Notes: generated by a model not told the origin, from the sequence alone. DNA of 64,000 bases from Sclerotiophoma versabilis (GCA_012274445.1 JAAROD010000015.1:2976001-3040000), one strand, 5' to 3'. Shown: positions 45,243-57,525, counted from the stretch's first letter. Numbers and translations: made by a program.

Positions 45243-46727
45243 TGGGTGGTGTGGCAAGTATGCATGAGTATGACAGTAGGCGTCCAGTGAGTATACCCTA
45301 TTACGAGTTCACGAATGTATGATTTTCTCAACGGTGCCGTGATTTTCAGACATGTCACTGGTCTGTTGTTCAAAGATACTCATCGCTTACTTTGGTATAT
45401 TTATGAACAATGCAATATAGCTCACATTCAAGAACTGAACATATCAAGTGTTGACACTCACATGTAGCTTCTGACATCCTTTGCAATCCAACAGCCTTTC
45501 ACTAGTGGCAGCCTACATCACCATTACTGACAAATCCGTAAGTTCCTAAAGATTCACTCAATCATGTTGTCACGCTCAAGACATCTTATACAGCATATAA
45601 TACAACTTTCAACATCAACAACGACAGCAAGAAACCAACCTGTGTTAAAAACACCCTCTACGAAATGCGTTCACAAAACACTCCCCTTGATCAGCACGGT
45701 CCGAAACCACGACCACCGACACGGCCGCGACCGGATGGGCCAACACCGGTCGGCAACGTTCTTTGCCAACGCAGTGAGAAATCAGAATCACTAACACGAG
45801 CAAGTACAGATGGCCCTCAACTAGTCGGCAATTGGACGCCCTCTCACGGTAGACCACACTTTCGTATCCTCACGTCGCATGAGGTTTCGTGATGGCTTCG
45901 AGGTTGGGTCACGGAGGAACCAGTTCATTGGGGAGCAAGACAGACTCAAGGGCAGGTATAGTCCAGGCAAAGACGGAGGGCTTGAGTGAGTATACGAACA
46001 AGGGAGATACTGTAGAGGTCAACAAGTGCAATGTAAAAGGGTCTGCGTAAGAAGTGGATAATCATCTAGGATGGGTGAGCAAGATTCGCTTTACCGGGAT
46101 GCTTCTCTTCGTGTGAATGTGCGCTGTACAAGGCCGTAACAAGTGTACCAGAGCAACGTTTTGGCAAGCACGTGGGAGAGCACAGTGGTAAATGCAACCC
46201 ACTTGCGCCTGTCAATTGAGGTTCTGCGAATCGTAACGTTGAAGATTCTTTGGGTTCTCCTCAAGAGTTACTCCTCGCTACATCATCAGCACCTCACAAG
46301 ACTGCTGGCAGTGCTGTGTATGGTGAAGATTGGTTCCACCACTGTGCAGCTTCCCTTACATAGTGTTGAGTAGCCTGTCCTGCAATTATGCCCTTGCTGA
46401 CGTTGCTGTAGAATCCCGTTCACGGCCTGTGACTGTGCGATGTTCACCGTCAAAGTTCCCTGTGCTGTGTTGGTAAGCTTAAGTCATCCGCAATCATGAG
46501 GTGATACAGTGTCCGGAGGAAGATCGGAAGCGAGATTGCAGGGCAGAAGTTTAGAATAAGAATCAAGACTCCGTTGCGAGCGCTGTACATCAGCTATGCA
46601 TTACAGGAGCCTGATGGACACCAAAGAAAAGCGCAGGCGCATATCCGGGCAGGCTCTGAAGGCTTTCATTCCTATTAACATCCATATTGAGTTCCCTGTG
46701 CTTGTTTTGAGCTCTCAATTTCCTGCC
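45243..46727. other. Intergenic region of 1.5 kb
   Basis: Downstream flanks of two convergent genes. A frame at 45564-45794 starts MLSRSRHLIQHIIQLSTSTTTARNQ, which looks presequence-like but has no sensible continuation. No gene is called. Confidence 0.35.
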
Positions 46728-48530
46728 TCATACGCGCAGTGAGTTCACATTTGCCTTTATGAACGCATATGAGTCCGCTCTAAAGTTATCGTCGAGCTGC
46801 CCATTGCTGTTCGCCTTGAACTCAATCAATTTCTTACTCGTACTCCACTGCGGCCAACTCGGCAGAGAAATACCGACATTCGGATCCAGATTGTAGACGA
46901 AGTTGTAGTAGTACCCTCTGATTGATCTTGCCGCATTGTTGGGCAGGACACCGTAGAAGACCTGTAGTATATCTGAACCATGAAATGTGCCCAGAATCGG
47001 TGTGCCATAGTCGTACGTCGCAAGATACGACCACGACTTCACACCTGGGTTGACCTGGGCGGCTACTTCAAGGAACACGCGCCGAGTTAGGGTGAACGTC
47101 AAGTCGCCAAGAATCGCGGAGACGCGCTTGAATTGTGGGTACCAGTTGTTGAGTAGCCCGGTGCGGAAAGGACTGCCGTCCTCGGTGATAGTCTGGTAAG
47201 TTCCGACGAGCTGGTCGATTTGCGCGGGTTGCGCGTTGTTGAAAAAGACAGTCGAGAAGTACGTAGACACCTCACGGGTGGTGGTCAAGTTCGGTGTGAA
47301 GAGACCAAAGAGCGTGCCTTCGTCTTCTTGATCGCCGACAATGAAGGGCACTTTGGCGTATTTTCCGGATGCGACGAGGAGTTCGGGCGATTGGGTAATT
47401 GCTTTCCCGTCCGGACGCGGCAGATAAGACAGGTTGACAGTGAAGTAGCCAAGGATTCCGGGCACGGAGTTGGCTGCTTGGAGAAACTTGTTATAAGGGA
47501 CTTGGCGCAGGCAGGCGAGGGTGTCAGAGGAGCCAGAGCAGCCAGCCGCTTTGACGACCTGTGTACATGTCAGAGTTGGCTGGAACATGTTAGAGAAAAA
47601 ACATACCGTATCGTAGACCAATTGTCCTTTCGGACAGTCAACGGGGTCCGCAGGCACGATCGAACCGCTATTCATGATGCCACCTCTGAAGAGCGGCTTG
47701 CCGTTGTAAGTGTTATCTCCGTCATACAAAAGCATCTGATCCATCACTGAGATAGCACCAGCGCTCTCACCCCATATGGTGACTTTATCAGGATCACCGC
47801 CAAAAGCTGCGATGTTGTCTGCGACCCACTTCAGGCCTAGCCGCTGGTCAAGCAAGCCCAGGTTAGAGGAGCCATCTGCAAGGATCTCTTTACCGGGAAG
47901 GAAGCCAAAGCCTCCAACGCGATAGTTGACGGCTACAAAGATAACCGGTTTGCCTTGAGCTACAGAGTCTGCTACGATAGATGTGCCATCGTACATTGCC
48001 GTCCTGGCAACTGATAAGCATGTGGTATAGGAAGACTTTTTGCAAGGAAGACTTTTTGCAAGGAAGACTTACCCGCCTAGTTCGAAGCCTCCACCAAAGA
48101 TCCAGAAGAGCACCGGCAACTTGGCATTTGCCTTGGTGCCCGCTGGTCGCTGAACGTTGATGGTCAAGCAGTCCTCTCCAGCATTGGAGACAGCCTGAAA
48201 GAGCGGTGTGTTCAAAATGGTACCAATGACATTTGTGGGGAACGCCGCTGGATCAACAGAGAAGAAGAACTGAGGGCAGGCCCTGGCCAAACCAGTGCCA
48301 TCAATCGTACCAAGGCTTGAGGTCAATGGCTGAGGTGGTTTGAGTCGAAGCTGTCCGACCGGAGGCTGAGCGTAGGGAATCGCATTGAAGGACTCTACGT
48401 TAGAAGCGCTCTTGCCGAGCACTGTGGCCTGTGGGGAAGGTGCAACGACTGTAGGTCCAGCGCGTTTCTCAACGTTTGCTGGAGCAGCAAAGACTAGAGG
48501 TAAGAATGAGAGAAGAGTTACGACTTTCAT
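46728..48530 (-). CDS. Secreted type-B carboxylesterase/lipase
   Basis: Exons 48530-48073, 48003-47607 and 47558-46728 give 561 residues, the usual length for the family. A signal peptide (MKVVTLLSFLPLVFAAPA) is followed by a KR processing site. Landmarks are EDCLTINVQRP, FWIFGGGFELGG (oxyanion hole), NYRVGGFGF, the nucleophile Ser in GESAGAIS, an acidic residue region EDEGTLFG, and the catalytic His in FHGSD. It should hydrolyse carboxyl esters outside the cell. Two oddities: the 69-nt first intron contains a 16-bp unit repeated about 2.6 times, up to and including the donor, and the 48-nt second intron has no stop and length 3n, so it was recognised only because YDTVVKAAGC is the family sequence. 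Confidence 0.9.
48004..48072 (-). repeat. Intron 1 of the carboxylesterase carrying a 16-bp tandem repeat
   Basis: On the plus strand aggaagactttttgca occurs twice in tandem, followed by a third partial copy (aggaagactt), from about 48029 to 48070. The last copy contains the complement of the GTAAGT donor, so part of the splice donor context is itself repeated. Confidence 0.85.
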
Positions 48531-50438
48531 AATGAACGATCGATGCCCGAGTGTTCACTCTTTGGAATAATGGGTGAAGCGCTTGATGCGATGGCAAGCT
48601 AGAGTACAGCTCCTGGAGGTACACCAGGCTTAAGTATCGTGGTCATGATATCTTCACAAGCCAGATATCCCAGACATACATCGAGTCGCTCGGCACATAG
48701 ACAGAGGTCTAGCATATTCAGGTGACTGGATTTTCACAAGCACGTCCCTACAAAGATGCTCCGTGAGTGCAGGAAACCCCGGCTAGAATGGCTGTGCATT
48801 GATCGTAAATCGAAGATCCACTCCATTTCCGGGTCGTGAGTATCGAGTCGTTGCACGGAGATCTCCACTCGATGGTCAAGGTAAGCTGATGGACCTATGG
48901 GAGAAGGGCGTATATTCTGGGGATACCAGGGGTAACAGCCAAAGGGCGAACGGCGGAGAGAGTGGCTTTTTAGCGCCCAAAGACTAAATATGTAGGTCAT
49001 GAGGCACTCCCATCGTTAGGTCCATCGGTAAAACTGCTGAACGAATCACGATAACTCGTACCTACATTGGTGCTGAACTAACCTCGTGGGAAGTGCTACT
49101 TGCGGCTAGCATGCCCAGGGACACCTTTTTCTTCATCCTTCAATCTGGTTCATCCAAATTTCGAGTAATCAACGAGCTCTTGCAAGGCTCTGCAAATGCG
49201 AAAGCGAATTTGCGGTGACCGCATCGTGCAGGCCAATATAAAAGCGCCGCGCTTCCCGTGCAGGATCCGGCTCCTTCCGCCAAGCATTTGATCCTGATTC
49301 CGTTCTCGTGGAGCAATTTCTCGGAGGTACTTCGCGTTAGGTATACTGGTAGCCCTAGCCGCCGGCGTTGTTGCCGCTCAGGGGCTCTGCGTTCTTTGTG
49401 GAGAAGGAAAATGCGGGGTATCGATAACGAAAGCCAGATTTCTCAATTCTGCCACCACACCATCATCGGGGACATCTTTGTCCAGCGAATGCCGGCTCAA
49501 TACTGAGCCTCGGGAGTTCATTGTGACCTGCAGTTCAACACCGGGCTCCCATGTGAAGCCCGTCGCACGTCGCAGCGCTATCGAAATGTCGCTTTCCGGC
49601 AACTTTGTGGCTTTGACAGGGGTGGAGGGAGCATGTTTTGACGAGCGCAACATGAATCACTATAGTTTGGGCTCCGTCTGCGAAGCTCCTGGTAGCTGGG
49701 CCTTATCGTACGATTTGGTCGAGGAAGCGCACATGTTGTGTGGATAACAAGCCACAGAGCGAAGGCAGGCCCACTCAACGAGCGTTTGAGCAAGAGCAGT
49801 TGGGAACAGCGGTGTTGTTGTACGACAGCACCATTTTCAATGGACAGTAAGCTGTATTGTTGTTGTTTGCCTGAACAAGACCGAGGTTGTTCGATCACGA
49901 AAGTGTTTTCCTTGTGTCCTCACCTGACGAAGCTAAGCGGCAGGCTCAAAGTGGGTCCTTTCTCGCTCGTACTCGAGCTAATATCGCAACCTCCTACTCC
50001 TCTCACCGCTCCTCAAAGGAAGTCATGAACCCCTCACCAAAATTCGCAACGCTTTCAGTGCTATTCATGTAGTATTGTTGTCTTCATCATCTCCATGCAC
50101 TTGATCGAGAAATCATCGTACAACTTTAAAAAAAAGGACCACCGCCGTGAGCCACCACCGGAACTTAATTTTGAATCTGCCACTCAGGTTTAGCCACGCT
50201 TTGGAGAAGACATGTGGACAGAGAATTGTAGCTTCGTGACTTCATGTTACAAGGGACTTGACCAATATGACTAATGGGAACCATCAAGATAAGGCGGATA
50301 TTGACGGCGCTGGTATTCTTCCCGAGTTCGGCGAATGAAGACGGCGACTTTGAGACGTGAATATTCACAAACACAACACCACTTCTGAACCACCCGCTTG
50401 CCAACTCCCGCAACAAAGCCTTGAGACGATATCACATC
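48531..50438. other. Divergent intergenic region of 1.9 kb
   Basis: Between the minus-strand carboxylesterase and the plus-strand amidotransferase. It contains both promoters. Several frames on both strands near 49258-49900 lack a spliceable gene. No repeats or RNA genes are seen. Confidence 0.4.
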
Positions 50439-51293
50439 ATGCCGCAAACCCTCCACATAGCCATATTCAACACCGACATCCCTGTCCCAGAAGTCTTCAC
50501 TCGCCGCGCCTCCAGCTATGGCCAGATCTTCCACGAGCTCCTGACAGCAGCTGCAAAACGGACTCATCCCAACCTGAGAGTCGAATCGACCGAGTACGAT
50601 ACCCGCAAATTCGAGTACCCGGAGTCGCTCGAGGACGTAGATCTAATCCTTATAACCGGCTCGATCAACTCATCATACGACGACATCCCTTGGGTGCACC
50701 AGCTCGAGCAGTACATTATTGATGTGTACCGGGATCACCCGCAAGTGAAATGGTTTGGGAGCTGCTTCGGGCATCAAATCATCTGCCAGGCGCTACTGAA
50801 GGGGTATGGTGTACGTGTTGATGCGGAGCCGCGGGGGTGGGAAGTGGGCGTGAAAGAGATGGCTATGGACTCCAAATTTCGGTCCGATTTCTCCAAGCAC
50901 GGATTGGAAGTACCGGAAAAGATCAAGTTACAGTTCGTGCATGGCGACTTTGTGGTTGTTCCGGATATGGAGAAGCTCCCGGGCGATTGGTCGATTATGG
51001 GGAGTACTGAGTGGTGTGCAAACCAGGGGATGATGGAAGTTGGGCGGGTGCTTACGTTCCAGGGGCATTTTGAGTTCGACAAGTTCGTCAACAGTGAAAC
51101 CGTCAAGGTTTTCTTTGCGAGAAAAGCACCGGAGTGGCTTGAGGACAGCTTGAAGGCGGTGGATGCGGATGATGATTCTGAGTTGGCAGCAGAAATGGTA
51201 CTGCATTTTGCTCTGCAGAAGACGCAAGCCGGGCAGGTTCAGACTCATGCAAAGCTTGGTGGGTTGGTCACGCCACCCGAAGAGGTAGTTTGA
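50439..51293 (+). CDS. Class-I glutamine amidotransferase-like protein
   Basis: ATG 50439 to TGA 51293, single exon, 284 residues. The N-terminus MPQTLHIAIFNTD and LILITGSINSSYDD lead to the nucleophile motif GSCFGHQ (Cys near residue 109). The His/Glu pair of the class-I triad lies in TFQGHFEFD near residue 210. This is the layout of free-standing GATase1 proteins related to the GMP-synthase glutaminase domain, such as those found beside nucleotide or defence-metabolite pathways. No synthetase partner is fused or adjacent, so the acceptor is unknown; a gamma-glutamyl peptidase role is possible. An upstream non-ATG extension of six codons was rejected. Confidence 0.87.
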   Translation: MPQTLHIAIFNTDIPVPEVFTRRASSYGQIFHELLTAAAKRTHPNLRVESTEYDTRKFEYPESLEDVDLILITGSINSSYDDIPWVHQLEQYIIDVYRDHPQVKWFGSCFGHQIICQALLKGYGVRVDAEPRGWEVGVKEMAMDSKFRSDFSKHGLEVPEKIKLQFVHGDFVVVPDMEKLPGDWSIMGSTEWCANQGMMEVGRVLTFQGHFEFDKFVNSETVKVFFARKAPEWLEDSLKAVDADDDSELAAEMVLHFALQKTQAGQVQTHAKLGGLVTPPEEVV

Positions 51294-51560
51294 GTCCATC
51301 TAAATCGTTCATATACCATTTTGCTCTTTGAATATAGACCCACAAATGCAGATCCTAGTAAGAGCCCCCAGTGTGCGCTCCTCAGAATGGAAAAAATGAG
51401 TTTCTCCGCAGAACTTAAGGCCCTCATCGTCATACCTGACACCCACACTTGTGGCCTACAACCGTAGAAGGATCCGAAGCATCAAAACTCACTCCACTAC
51501 ACCTCGCTTAATCCACACAACCATGCATCTGCATCTTACCAGAGCGCGCATTACCTCCGC

Positions 51561-53565
51561 TCATCTACGATCAACCGGCACACATTTTGGGTAAGACTCC
51601 TGTTGCCCAGATGAACCTGTCCAACCATGATTCTCTTCATCTTCTTGTTCGGTTTGAGGGTGTTCGTCATATGGCAGAGATTGCGTATCCGGAAGCTTGG
51701 GATTGCGAATGCAAAAAGCGAAGGCAATCAATCCAACACAAGCGCAGGCACCGATGATGCAGACTACACGCTGGAAATACTTGTATGCCTCGATCACAGC
51801 ATCGCGTTCTGCAGTGCCTGGCGCGAATTCCATCAAGTACTTGAGTGGATTGGCATACCACTTGTCGGCTGCTTCTTGACTCAGGCGGGCCCTGAGCTGC
51901 TGAGGCATGACCTGGGACATGACAACGCCTGAAATGGCGTTTCCAACTGCAGACCCGATGTTGTAAGTAGACAAGTATAGTCCCGTAACGACCGCGACAT
52001 TTTCATGACTCGTAGCGGCCTGGATGCTTGCTTGTGCTGCGTAGGGAAAGAAGCCGCCGGCAACTCCGAGGAGGACTTGAGCACCAACAATGCCATTATG
52101 TGTGCCGATGCCGCCGCGATAATAGATCATAAGGCTCAGGGCGACCAAAAATAGACACGTACCGAACAAGATAAAGGGCTTGAGGCGTCGCACGCGGTAC
52201 ACAACCATGCCGACGGCGATACCTGTCAACGTGGAGCAGAAGCTGTAGAGAGCAGTGATGCGGTTCGCTGACTTCTCGCTCTGGTTGAATGCCACACGCA
52301 GAACAGAGAAGAGAAAGTCACCCTGGCAGGCCCACGCTGTAAACCATTAGCGCACTGGAATGTCGATAAGTTTCTGCAATACTCACCAAACATCAAGGAA
52401 AATCCGATCCCAAGTGCACCCCACACAGCGCGATCTTTGAGCAGCTGGGAGATAGTCAGGACAAGCTCGGTCGCCAGGATCATAGCAGTCAACTCACATA
52501 GAAAGGCACCATTGGGTGTGGCGCAATGTTCTCCCATCTTACCCACAAGGGGATACACAGCACGCCGATGACCAGTGGCGTAATGAATCTTGCCTCGCCC
52601 CAAGTCGAATCGTTACCACCGTTGATAGTAAGAGGGATGAGTAAGAAGCCAAAGACGCAGACAGTCAGGATGATGCCAATAACATCGAGCTGCCAGAACA
52701 AAGCCTTTGTGACCTCCCAAGCTCCGTGTTCCTGAACAGGTGTTTCATGGTGCTGGAGTGTGCCTGCTTGTTTTGCTTTCCGATCAACCCACCACAGCGA
52801 GCCCAGAAGAGGAAGAGCACAGACGGGGTAGACGATACACCAGACCCAGAAGCCGAAACGCCAGGACGCAGCAGCTCTCATGTCCTCCAGCAATTCACCG
52901 CCTATCCAAGTGTTGAGAAGGAAGGGTGCGGCCGGGATGTAGGAGAAGAACAGACGGGACCGTAGAGATGTCGTATCGGCAACAATAACCTCCAGCATCA
53001 GTACGGAAGTGGTGAAGCCAATTTGATAGAAGAAACTGCCGATTGCGAACGTAGCGGGGCTGCTAGAGGAAGCCTCGATAGCTGAGCCTATAGCATGTAA
53101 GTGAACGCTTCTCAAACGTGAAGTCAGGGCTTACTTACCCAAAATGTAAAAGATTACAGAGGCCAGAAGCACTTCCATTCTCCCGAAAACATCGGAGATC
53201 TTGGCTGCTGTAGGCTATACTTTGTCAGCTTCCTCGCTGCGAAAATCTAAACTACGGTCACTCACCTGAGCAGCAGCACCGACAACAGCTCTAACTACTG
53301 TTACCGTAGCGAGCAGCGCTTGAGCACTGAACTCATTCACTGCAAGAATCTGATACGTGCCCCTTAGGGTGTTGTCTAAACCATAGGCCCAGGCAAGAAG
53401 GAGCACGCCAAAGAGGATACAGGCACGGTTGGCGGCTGTGAGATGCTCTGCGGTAGCCTCGATTCGCGCAACGCCGGGAGACATAGTGTTGATAGAGGCA
53501 CGACTGGCGTGCGAGCTGGTACTGTAGCGGAGACACGCTGGGCCCTTTCCGTTGGGATTCGCCAT
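51561..53565 (-). CDS. MFS transporter, siderophore-iron transporter type
   Basis: Five exons (53565-53266, 53214-53139, 53087-52498, 52444-52387, 52336-51561), each bounded by GT-AG introns of 50-53 nt, sum to 599 residues. The cytosolic N-terminus leads to the first helix with AWAYGLDNTLRGTYQ, close to the YGLDGT..YTYQ signature of the fungal SIT (Arn/Sit/Mir) family. The loop PTAAKISDVFGRMEVLL is the MFS motif A region. Roughly fourteen hydrophobic segments follow, and the acidic C-terminal tail (EQEDEENHGW) is cytosolic. Family members import ferric siderophores by proton symport. Substrate cannot be read from sequence. No GATA-type iron-repressor site was obvious upstream. Confidence 0.85.
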
Positions 53566-54012
53566 GCTGTTAGCTATGGGCTAGCCACAGTGGCCGTCGT
53601 TGAAGGTAGTTGCGTGGCGTAGAGGAAGAGGAGGTAGGAGATGAAGAAGATGTAGAGAGAAGCGGTGACTGGAAAGTAGAAGAAGAAATCACGGTGCAGG
53701 CGCCAAGGCGCTGTGACATCTACATTCACCTCACAAAGAAGATCCCTACAACATCGTTCGCGCGACTAGTCGACCGATGATCGGATTCCAAAATCCACCC
53801 GCAATGTTAAAACTTGACGGTGAGTGCACCCTTGGCGCTATACTTCACTGAGCATATCCATGCTAAACGATCTTGAACATGTCATCAACATTGAGAGACA
53901 AGAGCTACAAACCTGGGATGCTATAGTTTCGACTGAGCAGTAGGTTTCAAAATCATGCGTATATCCTGGTACCTATCAAGCGCACCACATGACTACTTCG
54001 TTTGCAATACTA
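53566..54012. other. Promoter of the MFS gene and 3' flank of the next gene
   Basis: About 450 bases with CT-rich tracts near the MFS start. No gene is seen. Confidence 0.4.
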
Positions 54013-55629
54013 TCATGTCCACCCGCTTTCCCTGGCTAGCACATCCCAGCCTACAAGCCGCCAGACCTCCTTCTTATACCAATCTTCCACATCTTTGTCC
54101 TCGATCCTCGCTACGTTTTGCAAGGATCCCAGCCGCATGGATGGCATGGGCTTCGTAAGTACATCGAGAAACTCGTCATCAGCCTGGTCACCATACATGC
54201 AGGCGACAAGCGTCCGCTGGAGTCGTTCCTTGGCAACTGGACTGAGACGAGCTTTCGATGCAGCTGGCAAGTTCTTGAGGCTCAAAATACGACCCAGCCT
54301 TTTCTGGTTTCGACCGACGTGGGACGCCTGAGAGTTCATGTGGTTTGGAGCAAGGCCCATAGCGCGCTCAAGTACCAATATCAGGGCTTTGACTTCGAGG
54401 TGGGTTCCGAGCGCTTCAAGTTCGCGTTTCTGAACTTCTTCAAGAGACTTTGGTTCAGCCGTTGGTTCGATATCGGCCTCGACTGTGCTACTGCGATGTC
54501 TGCCAAATGTGCAGTAAAACAGCCGCTTCCCTACACGCTCGAGCAATAGGTAGACAAAACCGTCAAAGATCTGCTGGTGTACATCATCGGTCTTATCAAG
54601 AAAACCGAGAAGGCCGATCAGTAGGTGAGCTAGGGCGCGAGCGGGCGCAGACTCCTTGACCATTTTTGTGGATGCATTGCCTTTCGCTCGCCTTGGCTCG
54701 AATGTCTGTATTGAGATCTGCTCAGCAGTTTGGCGTGCGACGGACTCGATCGCAGCAAGCACCGTCTTGAACATGTTGGCCAGCTCACACACAACGAGGC
54801 TCGAGAGTTGTGAGTTGTCAGCAGATTCGGTGAGTTTGGTAAGGCCAACAAGCACAGACATGAAGCCTCGGGCGCAAATTGTCATTGCAAGCGCGAAGTG
54901 TGATTTGTCTTGGTCCAAAGACGCTGGTCCAGATGTTTGCCAACCTTGTCGTGAAAGCTGTCCATGTCTATGCGCGACCACATGTATGACCTTGCCCAAA
55001 GCATTGGATGTTCGGACTAACGTGAAGCATAGAGTATCGAGGTTTGGGTTCGTTGTTCGGCAGAGCTTGTGTGTTGTAAACAACGACTCGGTAAGGTTGG
55101 GGCCTTCTGTTATTGCTTCTCAGTATACCGACAAGCGTTGGTAGAAAGGGAGCTTACCCTGACCTAGGCCGTCAAGGAAGTTCATATCTTCGTCAATCTC
55201 CTCCTGAGTCTCCACCACTGAGCGCTCGACTGGTTGATCCCCTCTGAAGCGCTTCTTATTCCTTGTTGGCGAAGTTACGTTCGCCTTTCGCTTCGATGTA
55301 TTCATAGTGTTGTTGGAAGCAATGTCCGATGTGCAGCTTGTGCGGTTCGTCAGCGAGTGATTTGAGCGTTCGAGTCTGCTGTTCTCATCTCGCAAATGGT
55401 CGCAATCGTCTTGCAGTCTCCTGCATTGGTCTTTCCAGTATGCAACGAGGTCAAGGTAATGGCCGTTCTCATGATGTTTAGACGGGGATGAGCCAGGTCG
55501 CACTTGATGCCGCAGCTGCAGGATATAGTCTACACCGTCAGCGGAGGTGGTCGTAGGTAGGGCAATATTTACCTCGTGCTGAAGTACCAGCTGGCTTTGC
55601 TCTAACAAGAGCGATTGCCAGTGCGACAT
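54013..55629 (-). CDS. Hypothetical protein with N-terminal coiled coil
   Basis: Exons 55629-55158 and 55106-54013 (intron GTAAGC...AACAG, 51 nt) give 521 residues in consistent phase. It starts MSHWQSLLLEQSQLVLQHE. A coiled coil follows (LVAYWKDQCRRLQDDCDHLRDENSRLERSN), then a Lys/Arg-rich likely nuclear signal (SKRKANVTSPTRNKKRFRG), then VVETQEEIDEDMNFLDGLGQ. The second exon is an all-helical domain of ~360 residues with no known motif (ESLFTTHKLCRTTN... ALAHLLIGLLGFLDKTDD... ERAMGLAPNHM) ending ARESGWT. It may be a nuclear scaffold of the recombination or chromosome type; this is a guess from composition only. The frame is open upstream of 55629 but without better starts. Confidence 0.72.
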
Positions 55630-56109
55630 GGGCCTTCGATGGCGCGAACGGCTCTGGTGCAGGCTGTACTTTAGGTGGCATTGGTACAGATAGCTCTGCA
55701 CGAATACAAGTATATGTTCGGTGGAAGATGGCTTGCGGGTGTTAATGAAGCGTGCGCAGAGGAGGCTGCTGTCTAAAACAATCACGATACCGAAGGCATA
55801 AGCTGGCCTCGCTGTGCGCAGTGGACTGCAGACGAACGATAGTAATGAATCTGGAGATTATGACGTGGAAGCGAGAGATGATTCGAAGATGACAGGTACT
55901 GAAATGTGGAAGAAAGGTGAGAATTGCATGGAGGGCTGAGACAAGTGGAAAGAACGGTCAAGGTCAACACCACAACCAGGTCTGCATTACACAGATGCTT
56001 TCATCAAACAACATGTTACTTCTGCAAACTGCAGTATATAGTACACTCACCAAATACTTACAGTCGTCTCTTTCGCTAATCCAACATTTAATATAATCAT
56101 ACACCTGCT
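55630..56109. other. Intergenic region
   Basis: About 480 bases holding the promoter of the coiled-coil gene (55629) and the 3' flank of the mL38 gene. No other feature is seen. Confidence 0.4.
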
Positions 56110-57525
56110 CTAACGCATGCGCTCTGTCCGCCTCTTGTAGGGCAGCGGCTCAACCCTCTTCCTCTTAAACTCGATGCTGGCTTGGTCTTTCAATCCGGCG
56201 CGCTCCAAGACGCCTGCCATGCTCTCGTCCCACTTCGTCCTGAATAGAGTGGCGGTGAGAGGCTGCAGCTTCTGCGATGCGGCGAAGCTGCGGAGGTTGA
56301 AGTCGTCGCGTTTGACTGTGCTGAGTTTCGCGAGGTCGAATTTCTTCGCCTGGTCCTGCTCAAGGACAACGACAGCCAGACGGTGGTAAGGTGCGCCCTT
56401 GTGTGCCCATGGTGCAACCCACGGCAGAGCGATCTTCTTGTCGTCGGCGCTCTTCTTGTCATCTTCAGCAATGCGCTGCAGAGGGATCGAGGTCTCGCTA
56501 GGTGAGATGCGGATATTCGAAGCAATGAAATGGCAGCGGGTGGTGAAGCCGTCCTCCTCTGGTACAGGAACATCTGCATCCACGACCACAACTGTAACCA
56601 GCTTCTCTCCGGGGGTGAATGTCTGCACATGCAGCGTGGGCATCTTCTCGCTGATGTCTGACTCGACAAAGTCTCCCGGGGCGACGGTCTTTCGCCCGAA
56701 TGACAGATCGATGTCTGCGACAAGGTCCAGCGATCCAAGCAGGTCAGGGACGACGTTCAGTTGGGTCACGCGCTGTTCGAGCACCTTGCGCTTGAACTCG
56801 CGCCACTTCTTCTCAGCCAGATGGCGGTAAATAGGCTTGTTCATGTCGCCTGTGAGCCTGTCAGTCTCGTTTCTTACATCCCCACTGCTGCAAAACATAC
56901 CCTGTCCGTCCTCGAACTTCCTCTTGACCATCGGGTCGTTGATGTCCGCAGCGATGATGAGGTCATTCAGGTGCATCTTCATCCTCGCGATCCTGTCCCT
57001 CTTGGACTGCTCGCTGGCACTGGAAGCTGCGACGGCTTGTATGCGCTGCTGCTGCGTCTTGATCTCCTTCAACTTCTCCTGCCTGTCCTCCTGGAGGAAG
57101 TTGCGGGCCTCTTGGAAGCACTGGTACGGCAGCTGCTCAAACGGGACTTCTTCAGTGTTGCGAACAGCGGACATGCGCAGGGCGGCACGGCGACGACGGG
57201 AACCAACGGGCTGAAGTCCTTCCCTCCTGATCAGACGGCGCTCCTGCTTCTTGTTCTCGACCGTCTCAGGGTCCAGGGTTCCCCATTTCTGCATGAACTC
57301 GGGGACCTCCTGCGTGGTCGCGGCGGATGCATCTGAAGCGGACTGGGGCGGCGGCGGCGGCGGCGGAGGAGGAGTCGAGGCGAGAGGTGGCTGCGTCTGC
57401 GCTTCTTCACGGGCGGCGGCCGAGGACGTGAGCAGGCGGTGCGGCGCGCCATTGGCGATGGGGACTTGTCGCACGCATCGCAGACACGTGGTGAAGTGCC
57501 GCATCGACGGCGTGAGGGACGCCAT
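56110..57525 (-). CDS. mrpl35: Mitochondrial large-subunit ribosomal protein mL38 (MRPL35, PEBP fold)
   Basis: ATG 57525; exons 57525-56901 and 56849-56110 give 454 residues. The N-terminus MASLTPSMRHFTTCLRCVRQ is a mitochondrial presequence. A poly-Pro run encoded by a GGC/GGA-type triplet repeat (about 57349-57373 on the plus strand) precedes VPEFMQKWGTLDPETVENKKQ. A helical region and then the PEBP-like domain follow (GDFVESDISEKMPTL, VVVDADVPVPEEDGFTTRCHF, GAPYHRLAVVVLEQDQ), ending RTERMR. This is the architecture of fungal mL38, a structural part of the mitochondrial large subunit. The 51-nt intron (GTATGT...CACAG) is in frame and stopless. The frame continues far upstream of 57525 over the neighbouring gene, but that is chance. 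Confidence 0.87.
   Translation of the reverse strand: MASLTPSMRHFTTCLRCVRQVPIANGAPHRLLTSSAAAREEAQTQPPLASTPPPPPPPPPQSASDASAATTQEVPEFMQKWGTLDPETVENKKQERRLIRREGLQPVGSRRRRAALRMSAVRNTEEVPFEQLPYQCFQEARNFLQEDRQEKLKEIKTQQQRIQAVAASSASEQSKRDRIARMKMHLNDLIIAADINDPMVKRKFEDGQGMFCSSGDVRNETDRLTGDMNKPIYRHLAEKKWREFKRKVLEQRVTQLNVVPDLLGSLDLVADIDLSFGRKTVAPGDFVESDISEKMPTLHVQTFTPGEKLVTVVVVDADVPVPEEDGFTTRCHFIASNIRISPSETSIPLQRIAEDDKKSADDKKIALPWVAPWAHKGAPYHRLAVVVLEQDQAKKFDLAKLSTVKRDDFNLRSFAASQKLQPLTATLFRTKWDESMAGVLERAGLKDQASIEFKRKRVEPLPYKRRTERMR

Noticed and set aside
45564..45794. Possible small mitochondrial protein
   Set aside because: The presequence-like start continues into unstructured, repetitive-composition sequence, with no splice or homology support.
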